NCBI GenBank assembly: GCA_963664045.2
Contig: CAXXGT010000014.1
Span: 248,001 to 312,000 of the forward strand
Origin: JAPPHA01 sp963664045
GTDB taxonomy: Bacteria; Pseudomonadota; Alphaproteobacteria; Rhodobacterales; Rhodobacteraceae
DNA: 64,000 bases
Direction of reading: 5' to 3'
Part shown: one piece after another, positions 9,109 to 18,907 of the stretch
Layout of the letters: every line of letters starts with the position of its first letter
Position numbering within the stretch: the stretch's first letter is position 1
Made by a program: the position numbers and the translations under genes
The notes under the pieces: model-generated
Seen by the model: the letters and a program-made list of their open reading frames with translations, nothing else
Databases searched by the model: none
What the model was told of the DNA's origin: nothing

Positions 9109-10275
9109 TCAGGCAGCTGGCATGCGTATCTCGACCAATTCGGCCCAGTAGGACGATCCGACAGGAATGATCTCGTCATTGAAGTCGTAATTCGGATTGT
9201 GAACCGGTGCAGTATCGCCGTTCCCAACCAGGATATAGGACCCGGGACGGGCTTCCAGCATGTATGAAAAGTCTTCGGCTCCCATCACCGGAGGGTTCTC
9301 TTTCGTGGCCTGGCCTGTAATCCTTTCCGCGACCTTGGCGGCAAATCCTGTTTCCTCCTCGGAATTCACCATGACCGGATAACCACGCTCGTATTCGGTC
9401 ATTGCCTCTGCACCAAACGCTTCCGCTGTCCGTGAGGCAATCTCTCCGACCCGCTTCTCTGCAAGATCCCTCACCTCCTCGATCAGCGAACGCACCGTTC
9501 CTTTCAGGACCACCTCCGGTGGTATGACGTTGTACGCGTCGCTCCCGGTTCGAAAACTGCATACCGAAACGACAACCGAGTGAAGCGGATCGACATTTCG
9601 AGACGCGATGGATTGCAATGCCAGAACAATGTGCGCGGCAACGACCGTCGTATCGATTCCCTTGTGCGGTTGCGCTGCATGCCCGCCCTTGCCCTTGACG
9701 ACAATGGTGAATTGGTCGGCGGCCGCGAAGAAGGCTCCACTTCGAATGGCAAATTTTCCAGTTTCCAGTCCCGGCATGTTGTGCAGGCCGTAAACTTCCT
9801 GGATGTTGAAACGATCCATGAGGCCGTCGTCGACCATTACCTGGCCACCGCCACCGCCTTCTTCGGCAGGCTGGAAAATGACCACCACGGTGCCGTCAAA
9901 ATTCCTGGTTTCCGCCAGGTATTTCGCTGCGCCAAGCAGCATTGCCGTGTGTCCGTCATGCCCACATGCATGCATGCATTCGTCGGTCCGGGATGCATAG
10001 TCCAGACCGGTCGTTTCCTGCATCGGCAACGCGTCCATATCTGCCCTGAGCCCGACAACCAGTCCGTTTCCGTCGGACCTGCCCTTGATGACCCCAACCA
10101 CTCCGGTTTTTCCGATGCCCGTTGCGACCTCATCACAGCCGAATTCCGACAACTTGTCGGCGACAAGTGCGGATGTCCTGTGGGTGTCGAACAACAATTC
10201 CGGGTTCTGGTGAATGTCCCGACGCCAACCAGTGATTTCTTCATGAAGATCGGCGAGACGGTTCTTGATGGGCAT
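9109..10275 (-). CDS. M20 family amidohydrolase (hippurate/IAA-amino-acid hydrolase type)
   Basis: 388 residues. Di-metal amidohydrolase that removes amino acids from N-acyl conjugates. Metal-site motifs are visible: GLRADMDALPM, CGHDGHTAM and EEGGGGG. The central dimerisation domain contains GKGGHAAQPH. This pattern fits the hippurate hydrolase/N-acyl-amino-acid hydrolase branch; the natural acyl substrate cannot be read from sequence. AGGAGG lies about ten bases upstream of the ATG and overlaps the end of the upstream argE-like gene, so the two are probably co-transcribed. Confidence 0.85.
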   Translation of the reverse strand: MPIKNRLADLHEEITGWRRDIHQNPELLFDTHRTSALVADKLSEFGCDEVATGIGKTGVVGVIKGRSDGNGLVVGLRADMDALPMQETTGLDYASRTDECMHACGHDGHTAMLLGAAKYLAETRNFDGTVVVIFQPAEEGGGGGQVMVDDGLMDRFNIQEVYGLHNMPGLETGKFAIRSGAFFAAADQFTIVVKGKGGHAAQPHKGIDTTVVAAHIVLALQSIASRNVDPLHSVVVSVCSFRTGSDAYNVIPPEVVLKGTVRSLIEEVRDLAEKRVGEIASRTAEAFGAEAMTEYERGYPVMVNSEEETGFAAKVAERITGQATKENPPVMGAEDFSYMLEARPGSYILVGNGDTAPVHNPNYDFNDEIIPVGSSYWAELVEIRMPAA

Positions 10276-10293
10276 GGCTTGATTATCCTCCTC

Positions 10294-11568
10294 TCAGGCC
10301 GCCAGATCGGTCGTCAGGCGGCGCAAGAATTGATTGCACTCCTCGAGTTGTCGACGCGAGACGAACTCATCCGGTTGATGGGCCTGATCGATTGAGCCCG
10401 GGCCGCAGATTACCGACGAATACCCGGCCTCCTGAAACTGGCCGGCTTCGGTTCCATAAGACACGACACTGGTATCATTGTCACCGGTCAGTCTTCGGAC
10501 CAGTGTCTCTGCGGTACCGCGACGTTCCGGTTTCAACCCGGGAACGACATTCACGTCACTCAGTCGAATACCGGTTTCAGGGTTCACGCTTTGCATTTGC
10601 TCCTGCAGTCCTGCGGCATGCTGTTCAAACCTGTTGAGCCAGTCGGCCGAAGACTCGGACGGAACGCACCTGATATCGGTCGAGAACCGGCAGTCCCGTG
10701 CCGTTATGTTGCATGCCGTCCCTCCCGACACCATGCCCGCGTGCAATGTCGTGTACGGCGGATCGAATCCGGGAGACGCCCCGCCGGCATCATCAGGAGT
10801 CCCGCCCGCGTTCGCGCGGTTTTCGCTGGTTCTGTCTTCCAGCCAGCCGATCAGACGCGCGGCGTTCATGACGGCCGAAACGCCGCGGTGTACCTGGCAG
10901 GAGTGAACTTCGTACCCGCGAACATGGACGTTGAAATTGACGGAGGACTTGTGCCCGTTCACCGTCCTCATCATCGTGGGCTCGCCGACGATCACGGATT
11001 CGGCCCGCGAAAATCGTTCCGAGAGTTTCCCGATCATCGACGGAGCGCCAAGGCAACCCACTTCTTCATCGTATGAGAGCGCAAGCTGAACCGGCCTTTT
11101 CAAATCTGCGTCGACCCAGTCGGATACGTTCGCCAACACTGCCGCCAGGAAACCCTTCATGTCCGCGGTTCCCCGGCCGTAGAGGCGGCCTTCCCGTTCG
11201 CACAATCGAAAAGGGTCACCGGACCAGTTCTGACCCGTGACCGGGACAACATCCGTATGGGCCGACAGGATGACACCACCGGAAACCTCCGGCCCGATCT
11301 GGGCATACAGGTTGGCTTTCGTCCGATCAGAATTGTAGTCTCGAAAACTCTCGACGCCGAATTGGCCCAAGAGCTCTTCGACATAAGCAACCAATGAAAG
11401 GTTGCTTTCGCTTGAAACCGTTGGAAACCCAACAAGCTTTTCCAGGATTTGAACCGGGTCCAGGATTATCGTTTCCTCCGTCGTCGGTCGCGCAGCCACC
11501 AAATAATGGAAAACTGCACGAATTCGCGAGGGTGATACCACAGTATCTCTGCCGTCCAACAGCCGCAA
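10294..11568 (-). CDS. argE: acetylornithine deacetylase (ArgE), start uncertain
   Basis: Up to 424 residues. A zinc-dependent M20 deacetylase releasing acetate from N2-acetylornithine. Motifs present: SAHTDVVPV, GRGTADMKGF and YDEEVGCLGA, plus the C-terminal EAGQFQEAGY. The first 34 residues read from the TTG at 11568 do not resemble the family, whose homology begins at LDPVQILEKLVGFPTVSSES. A strong GGAGG (11479-11475) sits just before ATA, ATC and CTG codons (11469, 11466, 11463), hinting at a rare non-AUG start at ATC or CTG. It belongs to an operon with the M20 hydrolase and is downstream of nothing recognisable. Confidence 0.85.
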   Translation of the reverse strand: MRLLDGRDTVVSPSRIRAVFHYLVAARPTTEETIILDPVQILEKLVGFPTVSSESNLSLVAYVEELLGQFGVESFRDYNSDRTKANLYAQIGPEVSGGVILSAHTDVVPVTGQNWSGDPFRLCEREGRLYGRGTADMKGFLAAVLANVSDWVDADLKRPVQLALSYDEEVGCLGAPSMIGKLSERFSRAESVIVGEPTMMRTVNGHKSSVNFNVHVRGYEVHSCQVHRGVSAVMNAARLIGWLEDRTSENRANAGGTPDDAGGASPGFDPPYTTLHAGMVSGGTACNITARDCRFSTDIRCVPSESSADWLNRFEQHAAGLQEQMQSVNPETGIRLSDVNVVPGLKPERRGTAETLVRRLTGDNDTSVVSYGTEAGQFQEAGYSSVICGPGSIDQAHQPDEFVSRRQLEECNQFLRRLTTDLAA

Positions 11569-12195
11569 AGTGACTTCGGATCGAGTCGAATCGTGGACAT
11601 CAGGTAACCCGCTTCCTTCGTTCAGTGTGATTGATATTCGACATCCCGCCTGGACAACGCGTCACGGTTCACAAGATGAAGTCCCCGTCACGGTTCGGCT
11701 CATGTGTGGTACGGGCACGCGCCGCGTCTCGATTTTCTGCCATCGCGCCTTTCTGATGAAACCCCTGTTGTTACGCCATCTCCATTCCGTCGTGCCAATG
11801 TCGGAAAGCGTCAAAGAGAGCCTCGGAAAACCGACGGATGCGTCAGGCGCATCAATCGTGCGTTCCTCGGTGGCGTCCGTCAGGCGCCGATCAAATGTCC
11901 CGTCCCGAGGTAACTGCGCGATGCTGAACCGAGGCATCTGGTGTTGCAATGCCATAGCTTGCGTTCTTCGACGACGCGTTTGAACGGAAGCCTCAGCCAC
12001 CTCCGAGACGATGGCTACGGACGAAACCGAGAGGTCCGGCTCCTGAAACCAACGGGAGCGTCATGCCGAAACCGAGCTCCTGAGAACCTTGGACACAACC
12101 ATTACCGGTACTGCGGTGAATTGCGTGCAATGTGTCAATGTCATTTCGACACATTGCCGGTTGTTTGCCGATCGCACTCTGGCAGCACGATACTC
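11569..12195. other. intergenic region, no convincing gene
   Basis: About 630 bases between the potA-like stop and the argE-like start. Short open frames on both strands (the longest about 137 codons) show no recognisable similarity, no good ribosome-binding site and unusual composition. Nothing is annotated. Confidence 0.55.
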
Positions 12196-13284
12196 TCAGT
12201 GTCCAAGCAACAGGATGGAATCAACGCTCCAGCCTATTCTGGCACGTGCGCCCGGCTTCAGCACGTTTCGGCCCGCGGTGTTCCGCATCGAAATCGAGAC
12301 CTGCTGTTCGGTGCCGTCGAGCTTTACGCCATAATGAGTCATATCTCCGAAATACTCGACCTCCTCGACCGTACCGGCGGCTTCCCTGTCCGTCCCCGCA
12401 TCATCATCGAAAAGGATGGTCAGCATTTCGGGACGTACACCTGCGGTCATGTTGGCGCCAAACCCGCCCGGTGCCTGGGCTTCCGGAATCACGGCCTTGC
12501 CCAGGCCGGAGACGTCAACTTCATAGCCATCGGGGCGTTCAGCGAGAATCCGGGCATCAAGAAAGCTCATGACGCCAATGAAGCCGGCGACTCTCCGGTT
12601 GACCGGTCGACAGTACAGTTCCTGCGGAGCAGCGAGCTGGGCAATCTTGCCATCAAACATCACCGCAATTCGGTCGGACATCGTCAGCGCTTCTTCCTGG
12701 TCGTGCGTAACCAGAACAAAGGTGATCCCGACAGCCCGCTGGAGATGCCTGATTTCCGATTGCATCTGTTCCCGAAGCTTCTTGTCGAGCGCTGATAGTG
12801 GTTCATCGAGCAGCAGAACCTTCGGTTTGAGAACGAGTGCACGAGCCAGCGCCACTCTTTGGCGCTGTCCGCCCGACAATTCATGCGCGTGCCGTGTTCC
12901 AAAGCCGGCAAGTCCGACCATTTCCAGAGCTTCACCAACGCGCAACTCGATTTCCTGGCGTTCCAGTTTCTTGGCCCGCAACCCGTACGAGACATTCTCG
13001 ACGACATTCATGTGGGGGAACACGGCATAGTTCTGAAACACCATGTTCGTCGGCCGTCGATTGGCTGGAACGCCATCCATCGGGTTCCCGTCAATCAGGA
13101 TCTCGCCGCTCGTCGGATCCTCGAATCCGGCGATTACGCGCAGCAGGGTCGTCTTGCCGCAACCAGACGGACCCAGCAGCGAAAAGAACTCCCCGGTAGA
13201 CACATCAGCAGTTATGCCTTCCAAGGCTCTGACGTCTCCGAAATATTTCTCGACAGCCGTCAGCCGGATGATCGGCTCAGTCAA
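12196..13284 (-). CDS. polyamine-type ABC transporter ATP-binding protein (PotA-like)
   Basis: 362 residues. ATPase of a spermidine/putrescine-type importer: Walker A GPSGCGKT, signature LSGGQRQRVALARAL, Walker B LLLDEPLSALD and H-loop VTHDQEEALTMSD. A C-terminal TOBE-type regulatory domain (about 240-362) follows. The start is a TTG that overlaps the stop of the upstream permease (TTGA). It is the last gene of the minus-strand operon beginning at 18907. Substrate specificity cannot be read from the ATPase. Confidence 0.92.
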   Translation of the reverse strand: MTEPIIRLTAVEKYFGDVRALEGITADVSTGEFFSLLGPSGCGKTTLLRVIAGFEDPTSGEILIDGNPMDGVPANRRPTNMVFQNYAVFPHMNVVENVSYGLRAKKLERQEIELRVGEALEMVGLAGFGTRHAHELSGGQRQRVALARALVLKPKVLLLDEPLSALDKKLREQMQSEIRHLQRAVGITFVLVTHDQEEALTMSDRIAVMFDGKIAQLAAPQELYCRPVNRRVAGFIGVMSFLDARILAERPDGYEVDVSGLGKAVIPEAQAPGGFGANMTAGVRPEMLTILFDDDAGTDREAAGTVEEVEYFGDMTHYGVKLDGTEQQVSISMRNTAGRNVLKPGARARIGWSVDSILLLGH

Positions 13285-14099
13285 AGAAACCCTCCCGAAC
13301 TTTCGATTCCCGTGCGCCTGGCACCGCGCCGCCGGAAATACTCCGCCGTGATCAGCAAGGTCAGCGATACCAGAAGAAGTAAGGTTCCGAGAGCCATCAC
13401 GCTTGGCAGGCGTTGCGGGAATCGCAGCAACCCCCAGATGTAGACCGGCAATGTTGCCTCGGTCCCTGACAGGAAAAAGGCTATGATGAATTCGTCCAGG
13501 GAAATGGTGAACGACACGAGCAGGCTGGAGATGATTCCGGGAGTCACCAGCGGCAACGTGATCAGCACGAATGTCGCCAACCTGCTACGCCCGAGATCCA
13601 GCGACGCTTCCTCAAGGCTCTTGTCGAGTCCCTGGAAGGACGCGCTCAGAATGGCAATGCAAAACGGTGTGCAAATGAGCACATGCCCGAGGACGATGCT
13701 CCAGAGGGAGAGGCTCAATCCCATTTGCAGGATTACGACGAGCAGGGAGACGCCGACGATGATCTCCGGCAAGACCAGGGGCAACATGACGAATCCCATG
13801 ATGCCCCGCTTGCCCGGAAAACGGTACCTCGTGGATGCCCGCGCGGCAAATGTGCCCAGGAAGGTCGAGAAGACCGCCGTGATTATCGCGATCAGCAGGC
13901 TGTTCCTCGTCGCGTCAAAAAGCGCGTCCGTGTTCCACAGCAACAGAAACCAGTCAAAGGTGAACCCGCTGAGCGGGAACGCGACGATCTTGCTCGAGTT
14001 GAAGGCGAAAACCGGCAACAGCACCGCAGGCGCATACAGGAAAACAAGAAAAAACGCCGTATAGACGTAAAGCCATGGCGAGCCGCCAAAGGATTTCAC
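13281..14099 (-). CDS. polyamine-type ABC transporter permease (PotC-like)
   Basis: 272 residues from the GTG at 14099. This start was chosen because GGAGG lies six bases upstream and the GTG overlaps the stop of the preceding permease (GTGA); an upstream alternative at 14135 lies within that gene. Six membrane segments begin at WLYVYTAFFLVFLYAP. The permease coupling loop is around EEASLDLGRS, typical of the PotC/YdcV family. It forms the translocation pore together with the PotB-like protein. Confidence 0.9.
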   Translation of the reverse strand: MKSFGGSPWLYVYTAFFLVFLYAPAVLLPVFAFNSSKIVAFPLSGFTFDWFLLLWNTDALFDATRNSLLIAIITAVFSTFLGTFAARASTRYRFPGKRGIMGFVMLPLVLPEIIVGVSLLVVILQMGLSLSLWSIVLGHVLICTPFCIAILSASFQGLDKSLEEASLDLGRSRLATFVLITLPLVTPGIISSLLVSFTISLDEFIIAFFLSGTEATLPVYIWGLLRFPQRLPSVMALGTLLLLVSLTLLITAEYFRRRGARRTGIESSGGFL

Positions 14100-14992
14100 C
14101 GGGTGCCTCCCTGCAGGTAGCGCCGGTTCATCCACAGAAACACAACCGAAATCACGGTAACGATGAACATGGCCGAAATCGCCAGTGCTGCGCCAAGGGG
14201 TGCATTGTTCGCTTTCTTGAACTGCAGTTCGATCATGTTCGCGATCATCAGCCCGTTGGGTCCGCCAACGAGCCGCGGAGTCACGTAGTCTCCGATGGTC
14301 GGTATGAATACGATCAGGGTTGCTGCGATGACCCCCGGCATCGCCAACGGCAACGTAATTCTCAGGAACCGTCGAACCGGTCCGTCTCCCAGGTCTTCGG
14401 CAGCCTCAAGGTACGATCTGTCAATCCTTTCGAGGGCGACATAAATCGGAAGGATTGCAAACGGAACCCATGCATGGCTGAGGGTCAGAACCACGGCGTT
14501 CTGGTTGTAAAGGATGAAACTCAACGGCTGCTCGATGAATCCGAGACCCAGCAGCGACCCGTTGACGACGCCGTTGAAGCCCAGGATGACCTTCCAAAGG
14601 AAGATTCGAACCAGGTAGCTCGTCCAGAACGGGATCGTGATCATGAAGATCCAGAGGGGTTTACGCCTTTGCGAGACGTGAAAAGAAATGAAATACGCGA
14701 TCGGGAAGGCCAGGATGACGGTCAGTGCCGTGACGAGAGCGGAGATCTTCAAAGAGCGCAGCATAAGCACCTGGTAGATGGGCTCAGTCCAGGCGATCCG
14801 GTAGTTCTCGAGCGTCATATCACGGTGAAGCACCAGAAAATCCTGAGTCCAGAAACTCAGTGCAACAACCATTACGAGTGGCGCCGCAAGCAATAGCAGC
14901 GCGTAGGTGAACGTCGGGCCGATGAGCATCAGGCCGTTGACTGCCTCGCCTCGAAAAATTCCTCGTGTCGCTGTCGGCGCCGCAATTGCCAT
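14096..14992 (-). CDS. polyamine-type ABC transporter permease (PotB-like)
   Basis: 298 residues from the ATG at 14992, preceded by AAGGG; a TTG at 14998 is the alternative. Six predicted membrane helices begin with MLIGPTFTYALLLLAAP. The coupling loop around YLEAAEDLGDGP places it in the PotB/YdcU branch of binding-protein-dependent permeases. The gene sits between the Rieske oxygenase and the PotC-like permease in one transcription unit. Confidence 0.9.
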   Translation of the reverse strand: MAIAAPTATRGIFRGEAVNGLMLIGPTFTYALLLLAAPLVMVVALSFWTQDFLVLHRDMTLENYRIAWTEPIYQVLMLRSLKISALVTALTVILAFPIAYFISFHVSQRRKPLWIFMITIPFWTSYLVRIFLWKVILGFNGVVNGSLLGLGFIEQPLSFILYNQNAVVLTLSHAWVPFAILPIYVALERIDRSYLEAAEDLGDGPVRRFLRITLPLAMPGVIAATLIVFIPTIGDYVTPRLVGGPNGLMIANMIELQFKKANNAPLGAALAISAMFIVTVISVVFLWMNRRYLQGGTR

Positions 14993-15015
14993 TGGCAATC
15001 CCTTGTCGTCTTCCC

Positions 15016-16242
15016 CTATCGGTCCGCAGAGGCCACGTGCGCCTCGTGACGCAACAGGGAACCGGGTGCCGGCTCCCTCTCATGGCCCATTTCCGGAATG
15101 ATCGAACGGAGGTGGTCGTGAAAGCTGCGCAGCCCATACTCGAGGTCGGAATAGATGACTCCGCTGAATCCGGAAGACTTGACAGCTTCCGATGACCAGA
15201 TCGCCAGCATCCTGTCCTCGTCGGAAGCGATGCGGTCTATGCGGCCGCTCAGGTACCTGGCGAGACGCATGGCCCGAGATTCATCGGGGTACCTGTAAAC
15301 GGCGCCTCGCTGGACTGTCCTCGTCGCCGACAAGGGGATCTCCTGGTAATACATAACGCTGTCAGGATAGAGCCCGAGTACAAAGTTCGGGAACATCCCG
15401 ATGTAGATCCACGCATTGCGATGAAATTCGTCGAGCCATGCCGGCTCCGGGAGAATCCTGCGGTAGTGCCGAACACTCCAGATCTTCCCGGGATGCGTAT
15501 TGAACCCGCCGACGGAGCGGGATGTCCAGCCAACCGGCGGTTCGTCGACATAGTTCTCTCCGTACAGGTCGTGCAGGCCCGGATGGGCCTGCCGGACGTG
15601 GTAGCCTTCGTTGTCGACGTCGCGAACGGACTTCCAGTTGACAGGCATTTCTTCGGAAATCGTTCCCTCTTCGGCCGGAACAAGCTCGTTTGTCCTGTAC
15701 TGGCTGACTTCCTCCAGGTGTGGCCGCATGATGTCATGGACGCCGGGTTGCGGCCCGGGACAAAAGCGGATGAAGACAAAACCCAGCCAGACATCGAGTT
15801 CGATGGGTTTCAACCCCCATTCCGCGGCTGGAAGCTCGGGGAAACTCTCCGCGCACGGGATGCCCCTCAAGCTGCCATCCGTGTTGTAGATCCAGCCGTG
15901 ATACGGGCAGACGATGGCGCGTTTGCATGTTCCACGTTCGTCGGCGAGGACGCGAGACCCCCTGTGACGGCAGAGATTGTGAAACGCGCGAAGCACACCG
16001 TCGTTCCCCCTCAGCACGAGTCCGCGTTCGTTGGCGATATCCAGTGTGACAAATTGCCCCGGTCGCGCGATCTCACTGACGTGACACACATATTGCCAGC
16101 GGTTGCGGAAAACCCTTTGTCGCTCGAGCTGGTGGAGCTCTTCCGAAAAATACGTCCAGCCGGGCAGCCCGCCCCGGTCCCAGTCTTTCGGTATCGCTCT
16201 TCGACCGAGTGACGCCTTGGCCTGTGCCTCCGTCATCCGCAT
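15016..16242 (-). CDS. Rieske non-haem iron oxygenase, alpha subunit
   Basis: 408 residues. The N-terminal Rieske domain binds a [2Fe-2S] cluster through Cys91-X-His93 and Cys112-XX-His115. The C-terminal catalytic domain has the mononuclear iron site NEGYHVRQAH (His215, His220) preceded by the bridging Asp of DVDNE. The length and architecture match ring-hydroxylating and quaternary-amine monooxygenases (choline, carnitine or betaine type) that need a separate reductase, which is not encoded here. Its place inside a polyamine-type uptake operon, next to an aminotransferase, suggests oxidation of an imported amine. The substrate is unknown. Confidence 0.88.
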   Translation of the reverse strand: MRMTEAQAKASLGRRAIPKDWDRGGLPGWTYFSEELHQLERQRVFRNRWQYVCHVSEIARPGQFVTLDIANERGLVLRGNDGVLRAFHNLCRHRGSRVLADERGTCKRAIVCPYHGWIYNTDGSLRGIPCAESFPELPAAEWGLKPIELDVWLGFVFIRFCPGPQPGVHDIMRPHLEEVSQYRTNELVPAEEGTISEEMPVNWKSVRDVDNEGYHVRQAHPGLHDLYGENYVDEPPVGWTSRSVGGFNTHPGKIWSVRHYRRILPEPAWLDEFHRNAWIYIGMFPNFVLGLYPDSVMYYQEIPLSATRTVQRGAVYRYPDESRAMRLARYLSGRIDRIASDEDRMLAIWSSEAVKSSGFSGVIYSDLEYGLRSFHDHLRSIIPEMGHEREPAPGSLLRHEAHVASADR

Positions 16243-16252
16243 GTCCTTCGGC

Positions 16253-17635
16253 TCACCAAGCGGCCTCCCGGGTCAGGTCATCGGAAACGTCCCGTATGGC
16301 CTGGTCGAGGGATTCGACGATAAAGTCCACTTCTTCGCGGGTAATGACAAGCGGAGGAGACATCACGTTCAGATGCCCGATCGGCCGTACGATCAAACCC
16401 AGCCGCTCCGCCGCCAGGGCAATGCGCCTGCCGATGTCAACCGAATCAGGAAACAGTTCCCGCGTTTCCTTGTCCCTGACATTCTCGATGCACATCATCA
16501 GGTTACGTCCCCGGACATCTCCAACTGTCGGTAGCGACCGGAGCTCGCGAAGCCGCCGTTCAAAGTATCCGCCGACCCTTCGCGCATTCTCCAGAAGGTT
16601 TTCCCGTTCGATGATTTCAATGTTCTTGAAAGCAGCGGCACAACAGACGGGGTGCCCCGAGTAGGTGAATCCGTGCGTAAACCATCTCTCGGGATCGCCG
16701 GTCGAAATGGTATCGTGAACCCTGTTCGAGTAAATGACAGCGCCGATAGGCAGATATCCCGATGACAGGCCCTTGGCGCAGCAAATGACGTCCGGGACGA
16801 CTCCGAATTCGCTTTCCGATGCGAACCAGTGCCCGATCCGCCCGAATGCCGTGACGACCTCATCCGCGACGAACAGGATTTCGTGACGCTGGCAGACCTC
16901 CATCATTCTTACAAGGTAATCGGATGGCGGGACAATGACTCCGCCCGACCCCATGATCGGCTCGGCAAAGAAGCCTCCGATCCGCGCCGGACCGACTTCC
17001 GCGATCAAGTCCTCGAATTCCCTCACCAGGTAGTCCGTCAGGCCATCCTCCGAAACGCCCTCGGGGAGTCTGTACCTGTTCGGGGACGAAAGGTGATGGA
17101 TGTTGTCATTGATATAGCGGAATTCCGGCGACCGGTCGCCTGATCGTTTGCCAATCGACATCGCGGCAAATGTCGATCCATGATACGAGTCCTCTCGCGA
17201 GACCACGTGGGTCTTTTCCGGTCTCCCGGCACAGGACTGGTAGAACTGGACCAACCGATAGGCGCTGTCGATCGCGGTCGACCCGCCGGTTGTGAACTGA
17301 ACATGGTCGAGTCCCGGTGGTGCGAGTTCGGAGAGCCGTGCTGCAAGGAGGGCTGCTGGTTCGTTGGCCATATCGACAAACGTTGACGCATAGGCGAGCT
17401 TGCGGACTTGTTCTGCGATCGCATTGGCCATTTCTTCGCGACCGAGCCCAATATTCGTGCACCAGAGTCCGCCGACGGCATCCAGATATGAATTGCCTTT
17501 CGAATCCTTCAGGCGGCAACCTGTACCTTCTGACAGCACCAACTGTGGTCCGTCGTTACGAAAACTCTCGAAGTGGGTCCACGGGTGGAGGTTATGGTCC
17601 CTGTCTGCCTTCCAAATTTCCAGGGATTCGACCAT
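16253..17635 (-). CDS. class III (omega) aminotransferase
   Basis: 460 residues from the ATG at 17635, preceded by AAGGA; a TTG 14 codons upstream is less likely. A PLP enzyme transferring an amino group from an omega-amine to a keto acid. It has the phosphate-binding region FTTGGSTAIDSAY, Asp258 in FVADEVVTAFGR for the pyridine nitrogen, and Lys288 in CCAKGLSSGY for the Schiff base. It resembles putrescine/beta-alanine:pyruvate aminotransferases. It ends 10 bases before the Rieske gene, so the two products probably act on the same imported amine. Confidence 0.9.
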   Translation of the reverse strand: MVESLEIWKADRDHNLHPWTHFESFRNDGPQLVLSEGTGCRLKDSKGNSYLDAVGGLWCTNIGLGREEMANAIAEQVRKLAYASTFVDMANEPAALLAARLSELAPPGLDHVQFTTGGSTAIDSAYRLVQFYQSCAGRPEKTHVVSREDSYHGSTFAAMSIGKRSGDRSPEFRYINDNIHHLSSPNRYRLPEGVSEDGLTDYLVREFEDLIAEVGPARIGGFFAEPIMGSGGVIVPPSDYLVRMMEVCQRHEILFVADEVVTAFGRIGHWFASESEFGVVPDVICCAKGLSSGYLPIGAVIYSNRVHDTISTGDPERWFTHGFTYSGHPVCCAAAFKNIEIIERENLLENARRVGGYFERRLRELRSLPTVGDVRGRNLMMCIENVRDKETRELFPDSVDIGRRIALAAERLGLIVRPIGHLNVMSPPLVITREEVDFIVESLDQAIRDVSDDLTREAAW

Positions 17636-17848
17636 GGAATAGATCCTTTGGAATCTGACGGGCGGACCTGTCTTCAATCACCGCCCGCGGTGGTCCTCAA
17701 GCCACTGCACACGAGATCATAACGAACGATTGAAAGGCGTGCATTCACGCCATCCCGCCGGAACACCGATCACAAGAGCAAGGAGAGGATCCAACTGAAA
17801 GGAACTGCGGTCGAGCCCGGTAACCGGGCTCGACATGCGCGAAAACGC

Positions 17849-18907
17849 TTAAAAGCCAGCCTTGATCTTCTCGAACTCCACGATCATCCGCTCTCTCAAG
17901 GCGTTGTCCATCGGGATCTGGGCCAGCAAAGGCACATCAACGGCTCCGAGTCCCACCGTTCCGAGAATGTCTGCACCCAATTCATCCATCGCGGCCTGAT
18001 TGCCATGTCCGTACCCCCAGGCATTGACAAGGTAGTCGGTTGAAGACGGATCGAGCCAGGCGTTGAAGTAGTCGTAGACCTTGGCTTCATCGTTGGGGCC
18101 ATCGGCCAGATTCACGTACCCGCAGAACCAGGTCGATGATCCTTCAACGGTTTCCCGATTGGCAACGACGTCATGACCTTCCGATTGCATGGTCGTCGGG
18201 GTTTCGTTCCAGGCCCACGAGATCAGGACCTCGCCGCTTGACATCAACTGCGACAACTCGGCGCCGTCAAGCCAGTAGGCCCGCACGTTCTGGTGAGCCT
18301 TACGCAACCAGTCGGACGCATTTTCAAAGTCGTCTTCCGTGGCCTTCGACCAGTCAGTGGTGCCCGTCGCGAGATAGGCCAGGGCATAGGCGTCGTCTAC
18401 ATTGTCACCGATTGACGTGCGACCAGAGTATTTTGGGTCCAGAAATATCTCCAGGCTGTCGACATCGGCTGAATCGACCAGATCCGCCCTGTAGGTCAAC
18501 GCGGTCGTGCCCCAATCCATCGGCAGCAGATAGTACTCTCCGTCAAATTTGTAAGCTTCCTTCATGACTGAATTTACATCGTCCCAGCGGTCGATCCGCG
18601 AGGTATCAAGAGGTTCTATCAACCCGGCTTCGTGCCATTTCGTCACGGACTGGGAACAAGGGTGGGATACATCTGCCATGAAACCCGAACGAAGTTTTTG
18701 AAACGCTTCTTCCTCGTCACCGAAAAATGCAAAAGTCGGTGAATCTCCGTGCTGATCGACATAACCCTGGAAAAACCCGGGGTCGTCGTAGCCGGCCCAA
18801 TCAAGAATTATCAGACCTTCATCGGCGGCCATCCCGGATGTTCCGGTCGCGGCAGCCAGCAAAAGGCCGGCAAATGCCGACGTCGTCTTGTTTCTGAATT
18901 CGTGCAT
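17849..18907 (-). CDS. periplasmic polyamine-type substrate-binding protein (PotD-like)
   Basis: 352 residues from the ATG at 18907, with AGGAGG eight bases upstream. A signal peptide (FAGLLLAAATGTSGMAA) is followed by a family-1-type bilobed binding protein of the PotD/PotF group (LIILDWAGYDDP, FQKLRSGFMADVSHP, DWGTTALTYRADL). It delivers the ligand to the permeases encoded downstream. It is the first gene of the operon. A roughly 210-base gap to the aminotransferase could contain an internal processing or attenuation site; none was identified. Confidence 0.9.
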   Translation of the reverse strand: MHEFRNKTTSAFAGLLLAAATGTSGMAADEGLIILDWAGYDDPGFFQGYVDQHGDSPTFAFFGDEEEAFQKLRSGFMADVSHPCSQSVTKWHEAGLIEPLDTSRIDRWDDVNSVMKEAYKFDGEYYLLPMDWGTTALTYRADLVDSADVDSLEIFLDPKYSGRTSIGDNVDDAYALAYLATGTTDWSKATEDDFENASDWLRKAHQNVRAYWLDGAELSQLMSSGEVLISWAWNETPTTMQSEGHDVVANRETVEGSSTWFCGYVNLADGPNDEAKVYDYFNAWLDPSSTDYLVNAWGYGHGNQAAMDELGADILGTVGLGAVDVPLLAQIPMDNALRERMIVEFEKIKAGF

